64,000 nt of DNA from CAZFHA01 sp964518595 (GCA_964518595.1 CAZFHA010000007.1:84712-148711); one strand, 5' to 3'. Positions 42,232-52,457 are shown, counted from the stretch's first letter. The notes: generated by a model not told the origin, from the letters alone. Numbers and translations: made by a program.

Positions 42232-42237
42232 TATAAT
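42232..42237 (+). promoter_or_regulatory. Candidate -10 box of the alpha-glucosidase operon
   Basis: TATAAT at 42232-42237 with a poor -35 (ATTCTT) 17 nt upstream, leaving a leader of about 120 nt. The leader holds a small hairpin, AGGCT-TTAC-AGCCT, near 42332-42345. No CRE-like site was recognised. Confidence 0.45.
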
Positions 42238-42363
42238 TTCAAAATAAAGTGCTTAGCATGACATCACATCAAACTCATGTACACCTTACTTCAGAATTCA
42301 AATTTACGGGCTACTAGACTCAAGGTTTAAGGCTTTACAGCCTAGTATAAAGGAGGTGCTCTG

Positions 42364-44031
42364 ATGGCTGCTTGGTGGCAAGAGCAAGTTGCATACCAAA
42401 TTTATCCTCGGAGTTTTATGGACAGTAATGGGGACGGCATTGGTGACATACCCGGTATTATCTCTCGTCTGCCGATCCTCAAAAATTTAGGCATCGGCAT
42501 TCTTTGGCTGTCGCCCGTCTATGCCTCACCCAATGACGATAATGGTTACGACATTAGTGACTATCGGCAGATTCACCCCGACTATGGCACCATGGCTGAT
42601 ATGGAAGAATTAATTCACCAGGCTGAGAGTCTGGGCATTCGCTTAGTGATGGATCTGGTGATTAACCATACCTCAGACGAGCATGTCTGGTTTCAAAATA
42701 GTCGAGACCCAAAAAGTCCCTACCGAGACTATTATTACTGGCGCCCCGGAAAAGGTGGACAGGCAGCTAAGCCGGGAGACAAAAAAGATCTGCCGAATAA
42801 CTGGACTAGCTTTTTTGCCGAAGACTGCTGGGAATATGACGAGAAGAGCCAGGAGTACTATTTACATTTATTTTCAAAAAAACAACCCGATCTAAACTAT
42901 CACAATCCCCAAGTACTTAAAGAAGTAAAGTCGATTATGACTTTTTGGCTGGACAAAGGTGTTGCCGGTTTCCGCTGTGATGTTATTAACCTGCTCTATA
43001 AAACCTCCCTTGAAAAAGGGCGGCGCCGCTTTATTCTTACTGGTAGTGAACATTATTTAACCACCCCGGGACTTCATCAGCTTCTCCAAGAGTTTCGTCG
43101 GGATATCTGGGATAAATATGATTGTTTTACAGTTGGAGAAACAGTTTTTGTGACGCCTCAGCAAGGGCAAGATCTTTCTGACCCTGAGCGCAAAGAGCTG
43201 GACACAATTTTCAGCTTTGAACACATGGAAACAGATCAAATCATAGTAAAGTGGTTTAAGCGCCCCTTTTCCCCAGCTCGTTTCGCGCGGGTTATAAGCA
43301 AGTGGCAGAAAACCTTATTCTGGCCGGCGAATTATTTAGAGAACCATGATCAGATTCGTAGCTTATCCCGTTTTGGTGATCCCCAAAAATACCCCTTACC
43401 TTCCGGCAAGATGCTGGCTACCCTCCTTCTCTCACTCAGAGGTACGCCCTTTATTTATCAAGGGCAGGAATTGGGTATGACCAACTTCGACTTTTCTTCC
43501 ATGGCAGAGATTCGTGATATTGAGTCAATCAATGTTAACCGCTTAGCCAAAAAGCTCAAAATCCCTGCCGCCCTGCGCTGGAAAATGATTCAGGCTACCA
43601 GCCGAGACAACACGCGTACCCCTATGCAGTGGGATAGTAGTCCTCATGGCGGCTTTACTAAGGGCAAACCCTGGATTTCGGTTAATCAAAATTATCATAC
43701 GATTAATTGGGAAAAGGAAAAGGCCGATCCTGAGTCCCTTTGGCATTTTTACCAAAGGTTAATTGCGCTACGCCAGCAAAGTGAGGTGCTAAAATTTGGT
43801 GATTTTACACCACTATACATTGGCTCCAAACTATTTATTTTTTCTCGTAGCTTAGCTGATGAACAGGTAATTATCATTCTATCTTTTTCCTCTCGAGCCC
43901 AAAAAGTTAAGCTTCCCCTTACCGGGAATGTCCTAATAAATAACTACGAGCACAAGAACTTCAATCCCATTCTTAAGCCCTATGAAGCGATGATTCTACA
44001 AAACACAGAAAAAACGGGAGGTAAACCATGA
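42364..44031 (+). CDS. GH13 alpha-glucosidase (oligo-1,6-glucosidase / glucan 1,6-alpha-glucosidase type)
   Basis: 555-aa intracellular enzyme that hydrolyses alpha-glucosidic ends of oligosaccharides. Conserved regions: WWQEQVAYQIYPRSFMDSNGDGIGDI, DLVINHTSDEH, GFRCDVINLL (nucleophile Asp), TVGETVFV (acid/base Glu), LENHDQIR. The QPDLNYHNP segment before region II is usual for GH13 subfamilies 29 and 31; Cys replaces the common Met in GFRMDVI. AAAGGAGGTG precedes the ATG. First gene of a three-gene operon with an alpha-galactosidase (4-bp overlap) and a GPH symporter. Confidence 0.9.
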   Translation: MAAWWQEQVAYQIYPRSFMDSNGDGIGDIPGIISRLPILKNLGIGILWLSPVYASPNDDNGYDISDYRQIHPDYGTMADMEELIHQAESLGIRLVMDLVINHTSDEHVWFQNSRDPKSPYRDYYYWRPGKGGQAAKPGDKKDLPNNWTSFFAEDCWEYDEKSQEYYLHLFSKKQPDLNYHNPQVLKEVKSIMTFWLDKGVAGFRCDVINLLYKTSLEKGRRRFILTGSEHYLTTPGLHQLLQEFRRDIWDKYDCFTVGETVFVTPQQGQDLSDPERKELDTIFSFEHMETDQIIVKWFKRPFSPARFARVISKWQKTLFWPANYLENHDQIRSLSRFGDPQKYPLPSGKMLATLLLSLRGTPFIYQGQELGMTNFDFSSMAEIRDIESINVNRLAKKLKIPAALRWKMIQATSRDNTRTPMQWDSSPHGGFTKGKPWISVNQNYHTINWEKEKADPESLWHFYQRLIALRQQSEVLKFGDFTPLYIGSKLFIFSRSLADEQVIIILSFSSRAQKVKLPLTGNVLINNYEHKNFNPILKPYEAMILQNTEKTGGKP

Positions 44032-46385
44032 TTGCTTTTGAGAAAGGTATTTTTCATTTAGCCACCCTTTCCACCAGTTATATCTTCCGGCTAACAACCT
44101 TCGGTCATTTAGAGTCGATTCACTATGGCGAAAAGGTTATGGATGAGGATCTAACTGCCCTAACCCATAAACGAAGTGCAATGATTGGCAGCTCTATAGC
44201 CTATGATCCCTCTGACGAGCTTTACTGTTTGGATAATTTACCTCTGGAATGGTCCTCCGTAGGCAAGGGGGATTTTCGCTCTCCTCCGGCAGAAATCATC
44301 ATGCCGGATCAAAGTTTTGTCTATGATTTTATCTATCAGGAGCATGAAATTTCCACTGGTGCTCTTAACCCTAAGACCCTTCCGGGAGCCATTGGGGAAG
44401 CGGATAGCTGCTCCACCCTTACAATACTGCTTCAAGACAAAAAATTTCCAGCAATTAAACTCCACCTAGTTTACACAGTCTATCCGGAAAGTAATGTTAT
44501 CACTCGTCGAGGGGTAATTGAAAACCAAGCAGATGCACCGATTATTCTCAGAAAAATTATGAGCTTCATGCTGGATTTACCTAACCGGAACTATACCTTA
44601 ACCAGCTTTTATGGGGGCTGGATTCGCGAGGCTCATAGCCAAAAAGTGCCTCTATTTCATGGTACATATATTAACCAAAGCACTACAGGAGCCTCAAGTA
44701 ATCGCCATAATCCAGGTTTCTTTTTAGCCGAACACAGTGCCCAAGAGGACTATGGAAGGGTCTATGGCTTTAATTTAATTTACAGTGGCAATCATTTCGG
44801 AGCCGTTGAAGTTTCCACCCAAGAGTCTGTAAGGGTAATGCAGGGAATTAATCCCTATTGTTTTCAGTGGCAGATTGCCCCGGGCGACAGCTTTGAAACC
44901 CCAGAAGCCGTTATGACTTTTTCAGAAAAGGGTTATAACTTGGCCAGTCAAAATTTTCACCACTTTATTAACAACCATATTGTAAGGGGTGACTGGAAAA
45001 ACAAACCCCGCCCGGTGCTACTGAATAACTGGGAAGCGCATTTCCATAATTTTAATGAAAGAAAATTACTGAATCTGGCTCGCAAAGGCAAAAAGCTGGG
45101 TATTGAGCTCTTTGTTCTCGACGACGGGTGGTTCGGTGAACGTAACAGCGATAAAGCTGGGTTAGGTGATTATCATGTTAACCGCCATAAGTTACCCGGT
45201 GGCCTAGAAAGGCTAGCACGAAAAATAAATAAACTCGGTATGGATTTCGGGCTCTGGTTTGAACCGGAAATGGTTAATCCAGATAGCGAACTTTTCCGTA
45301 ATCACCCGGAGTTTACGATCTCTGTCCCCCAGCGCCCGGCCTCTTTAGGACGAAATCAATTGGTGCTGGACTTATGTAACCCTAAAGTTAGAAAATATAT
45401 CATTGATAATGTAAGGCAGGTATTGGATTCTGCCAATATACGCTATGTAAAATGGGATATGAATCGTCATATCAGTGATATGTATTCGCCATGCCTACAC
45501 AATCAAGGAGAGTTTTTTCATCGTTATATTATGGGACTATATGAAATTCTGGAAGCGATTTTTGCGGATAGACCGCATATTTTATTAGAAAGTTGCGCCA
45601 GTGGAGGCGATCGTTTTGATTTAGGGATGTTGTGTTATTCACCGCAAATTTGGGCTTCGGATAACACCGATCCTGTTGAACGTCTAAAAATTCAGAGTGG
45701 CTTATCTTATCTTTATCCCCCATCCAGTATGGGAGCACATGTCTCTTTAGCCCCACATCAACAAACCCTGCGCACTACCCCTCTCTCCAGCCGCTTTAAT
45801 GTGGCTGCCTTTGGTTGTTTGGGCTATGAACTAGACTTGAGCTTTCTTTCCAAAGGGGAAAAGCGTGAAATTGCCGCTCAAATTGCCTTTTACAAAAGCA
45901 AACGCAGTTTGTTACAGTACGGAAAGTTTTTCCGTTATGAGGCTTACAAGGATAACAAAGTTCATTGGCAGTCTGTAGATCAAAGCCAAAAACAAAGCAT
46001 TGCCGGTTTTTATCAAACCCTGCTCCAGAGTGCTGAAAGTTTTGATTTTTTACCCTTATCAGGGCTTATGCCTAATAGCACCTATCGCGTAAAAACCTAT
46101 TTGCAGCCCCTTTATCTTAAACGCTTTGGAGCGCTTATCAATCACCTTTTGCCACTGCGAGTTCATCCGAATGGCCTTCTAATGGCTTTATTAAACCGTT
46201 TTTATAAGATGAATGATTGTGTTGAAACCTATTTAGGTAGTGGCAGACTACTGATGTCCGGGTTAAAACTTAATAATCAGTTTATGGGAACCTACTATAA
46301 TTCTGCCACTCGCCTCCTTGGCGATTTTGGTTCTTACCTATATACTATCGATGAGGAAGAAATACCATCGGTACCTTCCCTCTAA
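44028..46385 (+). CDS. Alpha-galactosidase, GH36
   Basis: 785-aa enzyme that releases galactose from melibiose, raffinose and related sugars. N-terminal beta-sandwich, then a (beta/alpha)8 barrel: LNNWEAHFHNFNE, FVLDDGWFGERN, YHVNRHKLPGGL, LWFEPEMVNPDSEL. The nucleophile Asp lies in RYVKWDMNRHI, the acid/base Asp in IWASDNTDPVER, and the ESCASGGDRFDLGML loop is the GH36 signature in a lactobacillus/clostridial form. The ATG overlaps the GH13 stop (ATGA). No signal peptide, so it acts on imported sugar. The C-terminal extension of about 50 residues is ordinary beta-sandwich material. Confidence 0.92.
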   Translation: MIAFEKGIFHLATLSTSYIFRLTTFGHLESIHYGEKVMDEDLTALTHKRSAMIGSSIAYDPSDELYCLDNLPLEWSSVGKGDFRSPPAEIIMPDQSFVYDFIYQEHEISTGALNPKTLPGAIGEADSCSTLTILLQDKKFPAIKLHLVYTVYPESNVITRRGVIENQADAPIILRKIMSFMLDLPNRNYTLTSFYGGWIREAHSQKVPLFHGTYINQSTTGASSNRHNPGFFLAEHSAQEDYGRVYGFNLIYSGNHFGAVEVSTQESVRVMQGINPYCFQWQIAPGDSFETPEAVMTFSEKGYNLASQNFHHFINNHIVRGDWKNKPRPVLLNNWEAHFHNFNERKLLNLARKGKKLGIELFVLDDGWFGERNSDKAGLGDYHVNRHKLPGGLERLARKINKLGMDFGLWFEPEMVNPDSELFRNHPEFTISVPQRPASLGRNQLVLDLCNPKVRKYIIDNVRQVLDSANIRYVKWDMNRHISDMYSPCLHNQGEFFHRYIMGLYEILEAIFADRPHILLESCASGGDRFDLGMLCYSPQIWASDNTDPVERLKIQSGLSYLYPPSSMGAHVSLAPHQQTLRTTPLSSRFNVAAFGCLGYELDLSFLSKGEKREIAAQIAFYKSKRSLLQYGKFFRYEAYKDNKVHWQSVDQSQKQSIAGFYQTLLQSAESFDFLPLSGLMPNSTYRVKTYLQPLYLKRFGALINHLLPLRVHPNGLLMALLNRFYKMNDCVETYLGSGRLLMSGLKLNNQFMGTYYNSATRLLGDFGSYLYTIDEEEIPSVPSL

Positions 46386-46465
46386 TAGAAAGAACAGTCT
46401 CATCAGCCCGCCCCTTAAGATTACCCAACCATCGATTACAGCACCCTATAAATTAAGGAGAAGAG

Positions 46466-47893
46466 ATGAATATAGATACAACGAATCAAGTCGACCCCAC
46501 AGATATTCAAAGAGACCTCCGTGGCCGGGATCATTTCGTACGCAATCTGCTCACCTTTGGCCCTGGAACAATCGGTCGTGATATGCTCTACACTCTGGTA
46601 ACACTTTACCTTACATTCTACCTCACAGAGGAACTAGTTTTACCGGATTCTATCCTCTTGGGTACAACAGTTATTATCGTTATTTTACGTATTTTTGACG
46701 CTGCTAACGACCCCTTTATGGGCTACATCGTAGATAATACCAAGACCCGCTTTGGCCGCTTTAAACCTTGGATTGCCATTGGCGCAATTGCCGCCTGTGC
46801 CTTTGCCTGTTTGTTTTTTTGGGATTTTGGTTTGGAAGGCAGCGGATTCTTAATCCTGTTCACCTTTAATTACCTATTATGGGGTATTTCCTTTACCATA
46901 AATGACATCTCCTTCTGGTCAATGCTTCCTTCTTTAACCCTTGACCAGAAAAAGAGAGAAACCATCGGTGCCGTAGCACGAATTTGCGCTAATTTGGGAT
47001 TGTTCGCCATTGTAGTCGCTTTTCAGCCGATTATCAGCCTCTTACAAGATGTCTTACCTAACCCTCGTCAGGCCTACTTTTTATTAGCCCTGGGTGTAGC
47101 GGTTTTAATGTTACTGTTTCAGTGCATTACTTTATTTGGAGTAAAAGAACCGGATAAACTCTTTAAAACCGAAGAACCTACCACCTTAAAAGCGATGAGA
47201 CGTGCATTATTTAAAAATGATCAGCTTATGGTAGTTGCTATATCTTTGGCTCTGTTTATGATTGGTTATACTACTACCACCAGCTTTGGGCTCTACTTTT
47301 TCAAATATGCCTACAAAGACGAAAGCATGTATCCTTCTTTTGCACTTATTTTAGGCTTAGCTCAAGTGGCGGCTCTGCTGCTCTTCCCTCTCTTTAGCCA
47401 CCTATGGCCACGTAAAAAACTCTATACTATTGGCACTGTTCTGGTAGTTTTAGGTTATATTATTTTCTTTTTCTCACCTATGAATATGATCTTTATTGGA
47501 GCTGCCGGGGTTTTGCTTTTTATGGGACAAGCCTTTATACAACTGCTCATGCTGGTCTTTCTGACCGATACCATTGAGTATGGCCAGTGGAAACTAGGGC
47601 GTAGAAACGATAGTATCACCTTTTCCATTCAGCCCTTTATCAATAAGGTTGGTGGAGCAATGGCTAATGGAATTGTCGGCCTGACTGTAGTATTTGCCGG
47701 AATTAGCCAAGCCAAAACCCCTGAGGATGTCACTCCTCAAGGGCTCTGGCTGATGAAGATATCTATGCTCGTTCTTCCCCTTATTTGTATCGTTGTTGGA
47801 TACATCATCTACCGCAAAAAATACAAGATAGACAAAGCCTTTTATGACCAAATTCTGTTGGATCTAAGAAATCGTGGTGATATTGAACAATAG
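46466..47893 (+). CDS. GPH-family cation:sugar symporter (MelB-like)
   Basis: 475-aa membrane protein with about 12 helices that imports galactosides or other glycosides with Na+ or H+. RDMLYTLVTLYLTFYLTEEL and RIFDAANDPFMGYIVDNTKTRFGRFKPW carry the conserved Asp pair and the GRFKPW motif of the family. DTIEYGQWKLGRRNDSITFS is the typical loop late in the protein. TAAGGAGAAG precedes the ATG. Third gene after the alpha-glucosidase and alpha-galactosidase, so it probably imports melibiose-, raffinose- or isomaltose-type sugars. Confidence 0.92.
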   Translation: MNIDTTNQVDPTDIQRDLRGRDHFVRNLLTFGPGTIGRDMLYTLVTLYLTFYLTEELVLPDSILLGTTVIIVILRIFDAANDPFMGYIVDNTKTRFGRFKPWIAIGAIAACAFACLFFWDFGLEGSGFLILFTFNYLLWGISFTINDISFWSMLPSLTLDQKKRETIGAVARICANLGLFAIVVAFQPIISLLQDVLPNPRQAYFLLALGVAVLMLLFQCITLFGVKEPDKLFKTEEPTTLKAMRRALFKNDQLMVVAISLALFMIGYTTTTSFGLYFFKYAYKDESMYPSFALILGLAQVAALLLFPLFSHLWPRKKLYTIGTVLVVLGYIIFFFSPMNMIFIGAAGVLLFMGQAFIQLLMLVFLTDTIEYGQWKLGRRNDSITFSIQPFINKVGGAMANGIVGLTVVFAGISQAKTPEDVTPQGLWLMKISMLVLPLICIVVGYIIYRKKYKIDKAFYDQILLDLRNRGDIEQ

Positions 47894-47926
47894 TCCCTTT
47901 CCCTTCTGGTTCCCATAAATGAAGAG

Positions 47927-49033
47927 TTAGTTGCTGATACGTTGATGGATTGCCGGAGAATCAAAACGCAAGGGACAGAAAGTATAGCCTTCACTTCTAT
48001 AGTAGTCAATAATACCTTGGAGTGCCTCTGCTGTAGTTACTTGCTTGGGTGCATCATGCATCAATACAATTAAATATGGCTTATGGGTCTTACCCACAAA
48101 GGTATATTGCCTTAAATTTTGCAGGATGTCTTCTGGAGAAACAGCTTTAGAGGTGGCATCGCCGGAATCTGCGTTCCAATCATAGTAGCTATACCCGCGC
48201 TTTCCAACTTCTTGGCTAAGTCGACTCATAATACCCGGAGAATATTTGCTACTAACAGTATTACTGGAACCACCCGGAAAGCGCAAAATTTTAGACTCAA
48301 TGCCTGTAAGGGCTTTTACATAATCAGAAATTTGCTGTAAGTCAGCAAAATAGGCCTCATCATTTTGATACAACTCATTATAGCGGTGAGAAAATGTATG
48401 CAGTGCCAAGGAGTGACCCTCATCTACAATTCGGCGATACATATCTTCCATCTCTGAGTGTTTTACAAAGAAAGTAGCAGGCACTTGATTCTGCTTTAAG
48501 ACATCCAAAATAGTACTGGTGTTGGTTGAAGGTCCATCATCAAACGTCAAAAAGACAAATTTTTGTTGTATTGGTGATGGTAAACCATTACCGGAGGACA
48601 ACGCTATCATTTGCTCATAGGCAAGTTGCTGAGCAGCTAAAAGCTCAGGTGGGGTAGCATGAATAGAGGGAATGTCTTTAGTCGGTGCTGTTGTTTCCGT
48701 TGGCACCGGGGTTGGACTGGGCGAAGGGGTGGTGCTTTGTACTGCTGTAGTCTCTACCTGAACTGTAGTAGCAGACGTAGTCGAATTCCTACCCTGTCCA
48801 CCTTGACCTTTACCGTTTCCCTTATGCCCCTTACCGTCTTTTGAGGTCTCCACAGATCCTGGCAAGGGGACTAAACTACTGCTTTGCCATTTGGTTGGTG
48901 TCTCCAGCTCCCAAAAGAACCAGGCAATATAGAATATCCCCATAGCTAAGAGCATTCCTGTGATAATCAATAGAGCATTACGTCGGGCATCTTTGTTTGG
49001 TTTCTCGCCCACTGTATTTTTCTTCTTTCCCAT
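47927..49033 (-). CDS. Membrane-anchored polysaccharide deacetylase (NodB domain)
   Basis: 368 aa. Short basic cytosolic tail, one membrane helix (about 20-42), then a Gly/Ser/Thr/Pro-rich wall-spanning linker to about residue 125, and a catalytic NodB domain: VFLTFDDGPSTNTSTILDVL (catalytic and metal Asp), LALHTFSHRYNEL (metal His pair), LRFPGGSSNTVS, and VLMHDAPKQV (catalytic His). Likely removes acetyl groups from peptidoglycan GlcNAc, giving lysozyme resistance. GGGGTG precedes the ATG. Convergent with the GPH gene. The linker is unusually Gly/Lys-rich (GKGHKGNGKGQGGQGRN). Confidence 0.88.
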   Translation of the reverse strand: MGKKKNTVGEKPNKDARRNALLIITGMLLAMGIFYIAWFFWELETPTKWQSSSLVPLPGSVETSKDGKGHKGNGKGQGGQGRNSTTSATTVQVETTAVQSTTPSPSPTPVPTETTAPTKDIPSIHATPPELLAAQQLAYEQMIALSSGNGLPSPIQQKFVFLTFDDGPSTNTSTILDVLKQNQVPATFFVKHSEMEDMYRRIVDEGHSLALHTFSHRYNELYQNDEAYFADLQQISDYVKALTGIESKILRFPGGSSNTVSSKYSPGIMSRLSQEVGKRGYSYYDWNADSGDATSKAVSPEDILQNLRQYTFVGKTHKPYLIVLMHDAPKQVTTAEALQGIIDYYRSEGYTFCPLRFDSPAIHQRISN

Positions 49034-49056
49034 AAAATTAACACCCCTGTCAATAA

Positions 49057-49794
49057 TTATTTTTTAAACAAATCCTCAGCCCAAAGTAAAACCTCTTCCC
49101 TTGGTGGTTCAGTATTGGTGAGGGAATAATTTAGCCCTAGTTGCTGCCATTTAGAGGCACCTAATTGATGAAAAGGTAATACATCTATTCTTTCGACCGT
49201 GTTGTAGCGCAAGAGCCGCTCAGCCCCGCTACACAGTTCGGAATTTTCTCTATACCAATGTTCACTACTCTCCGTTTCACAGGCAAAAACAGTCAAATCC
49301 GGGACTAAAACATGTCGAATCCAGACTGGTTTACCGATAGCTTCACAATAATCTAAAATCTCCCAACAGTAATTATTTGGCCTGCCGGTAATTGCTTTAA
49401 CTGCCTGTGAGTCAAAAGATTTAATATCTAAAAGTAAAAGATCTGCCAAATCTATAACTGTTCTGGCTGCCTTTAGCGAGACTAAACCAGAAGTGTCTAC
49501 TGCACAATGCATCTGATAGTTATCTTTGAGACTCTGAAACAAAGCCTGTACAAAAGTCGGCTGCAGTAGAGGCTCACCCCCTGAAACCGTTACCCCTTGA
49601 ATAAAACGACGGTAGCTTCCAATTGCCTTCACCTGCTCTTCAACGGTAGTCCAATAACCGGCCCACTCACTCCAGCTATCCGGATTATGACAATAGAGAC
49701 ACCGAGCCATACATCCCTGTAAAAACAAAACATATCTTAACCCCGGTCCATCCAAAGCACCTAAGGTTTCAACGGAATGAAATTTACCTCTCAT
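49057..49794 (-). CDS. pflA: Pyruvate formate-lyase activating enzyme
   Basis: 245-aa radical-SAM activase for PflB. FHSVETLGALDGPGLRYVLF, then CMARCLYCHNPDSW with the C-x3-C-x2-C cluster motif, GVTVSGGEPLLQPTF and AVDTSGLVSL are standard PflA sequence. It follows pflB by 32 nt on the same strand. The ribosome binding site is weak, which fits a lower need for activase than for enzyme. Confidence 0.95.
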   Translation of the reverse strand: MRGKFHSVETLGALDGPGLRYVLFLQGCMARCLYCHNPDSWSEWAGYWTTVEEQVKAIGSYRRFIQGVTVSGGEPLLQPTFVQALFQSLKDNYQMHCAVDTSGLVSLKAARTVIDLADLLLLDIKSFDSQAVKAITGRPNNYCWEILDYCEAIGKPVWIRHVLVPDLTVFACETESSEHWYRENSELCSGAERLLRYNTVERIDVLPFHQLGASKWQQLGLNYSLTNTEPPREEVLLWAEDLFKK

Positions 49795-49826
49795 ATAAAA
49801 ATTGCTACTAAGCTGCCTTTCACATA

Positions 49827-52043
49827 TTACGCCAAAATTCGAGCATGAACGGTTCGTCTTACTACTTCTAGTTGTTGCTCACGGGTTAACTGATTAAAAT
49901 TAACTGCATAGCCTGAAACACGAATGGTAAGCTGAGGATATTTTTCCGGGTGATCCATAGCATCCAAAAGCAGTTTGCGTTGAATCACGTTAACATTCAT
50001 ATGATGTCCACCTTCTCCAAAGTAGGCATCCAGCAGAGTAGACAGATTATCAGACTGTTCCTTTTCTATTTTGCCCAAAGTGGCAGGCAAAATAGAAAAC
50101 GTATAAGAAATGCCATCTTCACTATAGTCGTAGGGCAATCCGGCGACTGAACGCATGGAAGCAATTGCGCCCTTACGATCCCGTCCGTGCATAGGGTTAG
50201 CACCAGGGGCAAAGGCCTCTCCAGCTTTTCTCCCATCTGGGGTAGCTCCGGTCATCTTGCCATAAACCACATTGGAAGTAATTGTCAGCAGCGACAACGT
50301 AGGCCTACTGTGGCGATAAGTCTTATGTCTGGAAAGGGTTGTGGTAAAATGCTTAACTACCGACTTAGCCATCTGATCTACCCGGGGATCATCATTACCA
50401 AAGCTGGGAAAATCTCCCTCTATTTGGAAAGACACAGTAAGCCCATTCTCATCTCTTATGGGCTTAACCTTGGCATAGCGAATAGCACTTAAGCTATCGG
50501 CTACGACAGAAAGCCCAGCTAAGCCGCAGGCCATGGTTCGATAAACAGCCTCATCATGAAGAGCCATTTCAAGCCTTTCATAACAATACTTGTCATGCAT
50601 ATAATGAATAACATTCAAAGTATTGATATAAAGCCTACCCAGCCAATCGCATACTTGCTCAAAGCTTTTCATCACTTGTTCATAAACCAGATACTCCCCT
50701 TGAAGCGGTTCCAAAACAGGGGCAACTTGTTCACCGGTTAACTCATCACGTCCGCCATTGAGCGAATACAGTAAGGCCTTGGCCAGATTAACTCTTGCCC
50801 CGAAAAACTGCATTTGTTTACCCACTTTCATGGCTGACACGCAACAGGCAATGGCATAATCGTCACCAAACTTCTCCCGCATGAGATCGTCATTCTCATA
50901 CTGAATAGATGAGGTCTTTATTGATAGATTACTACAGAAGTTTTTAAATGCTTTAGGCAGAAGAGAGCTCCATAAGACTGTCATATTGGGCTCCGGTGCC
51001 GGACCCAAGTTCACTAAGGTTTGTAAAAAACGATAGGACATCTTGGTGACCATGTGCCGCCCATCTAAGCCAACACCACCAATGGCCTCCGTGACCCAAG
51101 TAGGATCACCTGAAAACAGCTCGTCATAGGCCGGTGTACGTAAAAATCGAACAAAACGCAACTTCATAATAAACTGATCAACCAGCTCCTGCACTCCGCT
51201 CTCGGTAATCAAACCAGAAGCTAAATCCCGCTCGGCATAAATGTCCAAGAAAGTGGATACTCGCCCCAAGGACATAGCCGCACCATTCTGCTCCTTAATT
51301 GCTGCTAAATAAGCAAAATAAAGCCATTGAAAAGCTTCTTGGCAATTACGGGCTGGTTGGCTGATATCAAAACCATAACTTTGGGCCATTGTGGTTAGCT
51401 CTTCTAGTGCACGTACTTGCTCCGCCAGTTCTTCCCGCTCTTGAATTGCCTCAGCGTCCAAATAGTCCGGTGTTCTTTCTTGACGTGCTTGCTGCTTCTT
51501 TTTGATTAAGAAGGCTGTTCCATACAAAGGTACCCGCCGATAATCACCGATAATTCTTCCCCGCCCATAGGAATCAGGAAGCCCTGTAATCAGACCAGAC
51601 CTGCGAGCAGCTTTCATTTCATCGGTATAGGCATCAAAGACTCCATCATTATGTGTCTTGCGATAGCGGAAAATTTGGTCTATCTCTGGAGCTAATTGTC
51701 GGTTGTAGGCAGAGAGGGAACTATGAACCATGCGAATACCACCGAAGGGCATAACGCTTCGCTTCAAGGGCTTATCCGTCTGGAAACCAACAATCTTTTC
51801 AAGAGGGGGATTAAGATAACCAGGTTCATGAGAGGTAATTCCGGAAATTCGCTCTGTATCAATATCCAGTACCCCCCCAGCAGCAATCTCTTCTTGACGT
51901 AAGGCCATACATTGCTGCCAAAGGGTCAAACTGTCCTCGGATGGTGGACATAAAAAAGTCTCATCCCCATCATAGGGGGTGTAATTTCGCTGAATGAAAT
52001 CTCGCACATGTATATCATCTGACCACTTCCCCTGAATAAACAC
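49827..52043 (-). CDS. pflB: Pyruvate formate-lyase (formate C-acetyltransferase)
   Basis: Converts pyruvate and CoA to acetyl-CoA and formate. 738 aa from a GTG at 52043, preceded by AGGTGAGG. The adjacent active-site cysteines are Cys400-Cys401 in AIACCVSAMKVGKQMQFFGA, with Ala where many PFLs have Pro. Gly711 in RVSGYAVNFNQL carries the radical, 27 residues from the end. ATPDGRKAGEAFAPGANPMHGRD is typical. In contrast with the enzyme at 22098, this is a true PFL. It forms pflBA and is divergent from pyk. Confidence 0.95.
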   Translation of the reverse strand: MFIQGKWSDDIHVRDFIQRNYTPYDGDETFLCPPSEDSLTLWQQCMALRQEEIAAGGVLDIDTERISGITSHEPGYLNPPLEKIVGFQTDKPLKRSVMPFGGIRMVHSSLSAYNRQLAPEIDQIFRYRKTHNDGVFDAYTDEMKAARRSGLITGLPDSYGRGRIIGDYRRVPLYGTAFLIKKKQQARQERTPDYLDAEAIQEREELAEQVRALEELTTMAQSYGFDISQPARNCQEAFQWLYFAYLAAIKEQNGAAMSLGRVSTFLDIYAERDLASGLITESGVQELVDQFIMKLRFVRFLRTPAYDELFSGDPTWVTEAIGGVGLDGRHMVTKMSYRFLQTLVNLGPAPEPNMTVLWSSLLPKAFKNFCSNLSIKTSSIQYENDDLMREKFGDDYAIACCVSAMKVGKQMQFFGARVNLAKALLYSLNGGRDELTGEQVAPVLEPLQGEYLVYEQVMKSFEQVCDWLGRLYINTLNVIHYMHDKYCYERLEMALHDEAVYRTMACGLAGLSVVADSLSAIRYAKVKPIRDENGLTVSFQIEGDFPSFGNDDPRVDQMAKSVVKHFTTTLSRHKTYRHSRPTLSLLTITSNVVYGKMTGATPDGRKAGEAFAPGANPMHGRDRKGAIASMRSVAGLPYDYSEDGISYTFSILPATLGKIEKEQSDNLSTLLDAYFGEGGHHMNVNVIQRKLLLDAMDHPEKYPQLTIRVSGYAVNFNQLTREQQLEVVRRTVHARILA

Positions 52044-52211
52044 GGCCTCACCTGCTCTCTCTGACTCTCTGAAGGCTTACTCTCCTTGCCAAAAGAGACG
52101 AGCCGTCCAGAGCTAAAACTGTCTTCTGCTTACCTTCTATTTAATATCAACAAGAGTACCTAAGCAAGAGGTAAATAGCATATCTTTCGATTTTGTTAGA
52201 TAGTAGTAAAA

Positions 52212-52310
52212 ATCACTTTTGCAACAAAGAAATTTGAGGATAATGTCCTACTGCTTAGATTTCATAAAATTATGCCTCTACGGGACTGTAATCCAAACAG
52301 CAAAAGTGAT
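52212..52310. repeat. 11-bp perfect inverted repeat with a 77-nt spacer
   Basis: ATCACTTTTGC at 52212-52222 is exactly complementary to GCAAAAGTGAT at 52300-52310. It could close a structured RNA or be two operator half-sites for a looping regulator in the pflB-pyk region. Confidence 0.5.
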
Positions 52311-52457
52311 GGTAGATTGATAAATTTACTTCACGATTTAAAAATTTCATGGTATTGTAGGAGAGTCAGAGTAAGTAGAGTTTCTGAGGTTTCGCTGAAA
52401 ACAAAGGCGAAAGATATCGCTAAATGTCCTTGAGTCACGCATAGTAGAATGCTGATT

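Noticed and set aside
46318..46581. Small open frame overlapping the alpha-galactosidase end and the symporter start
   Set aside because: It is in a different frame from two strongly supported genes, and the symporter has its own ribosome binding site in this stretch.
52212..52310. Purine- or T-box-type riboswitch in the pflB-pyk region
   Set aside because: The inner sequence lacks the conserved core of any riboswitch or T-box element I can recall, so only the inverted repeat is reported.
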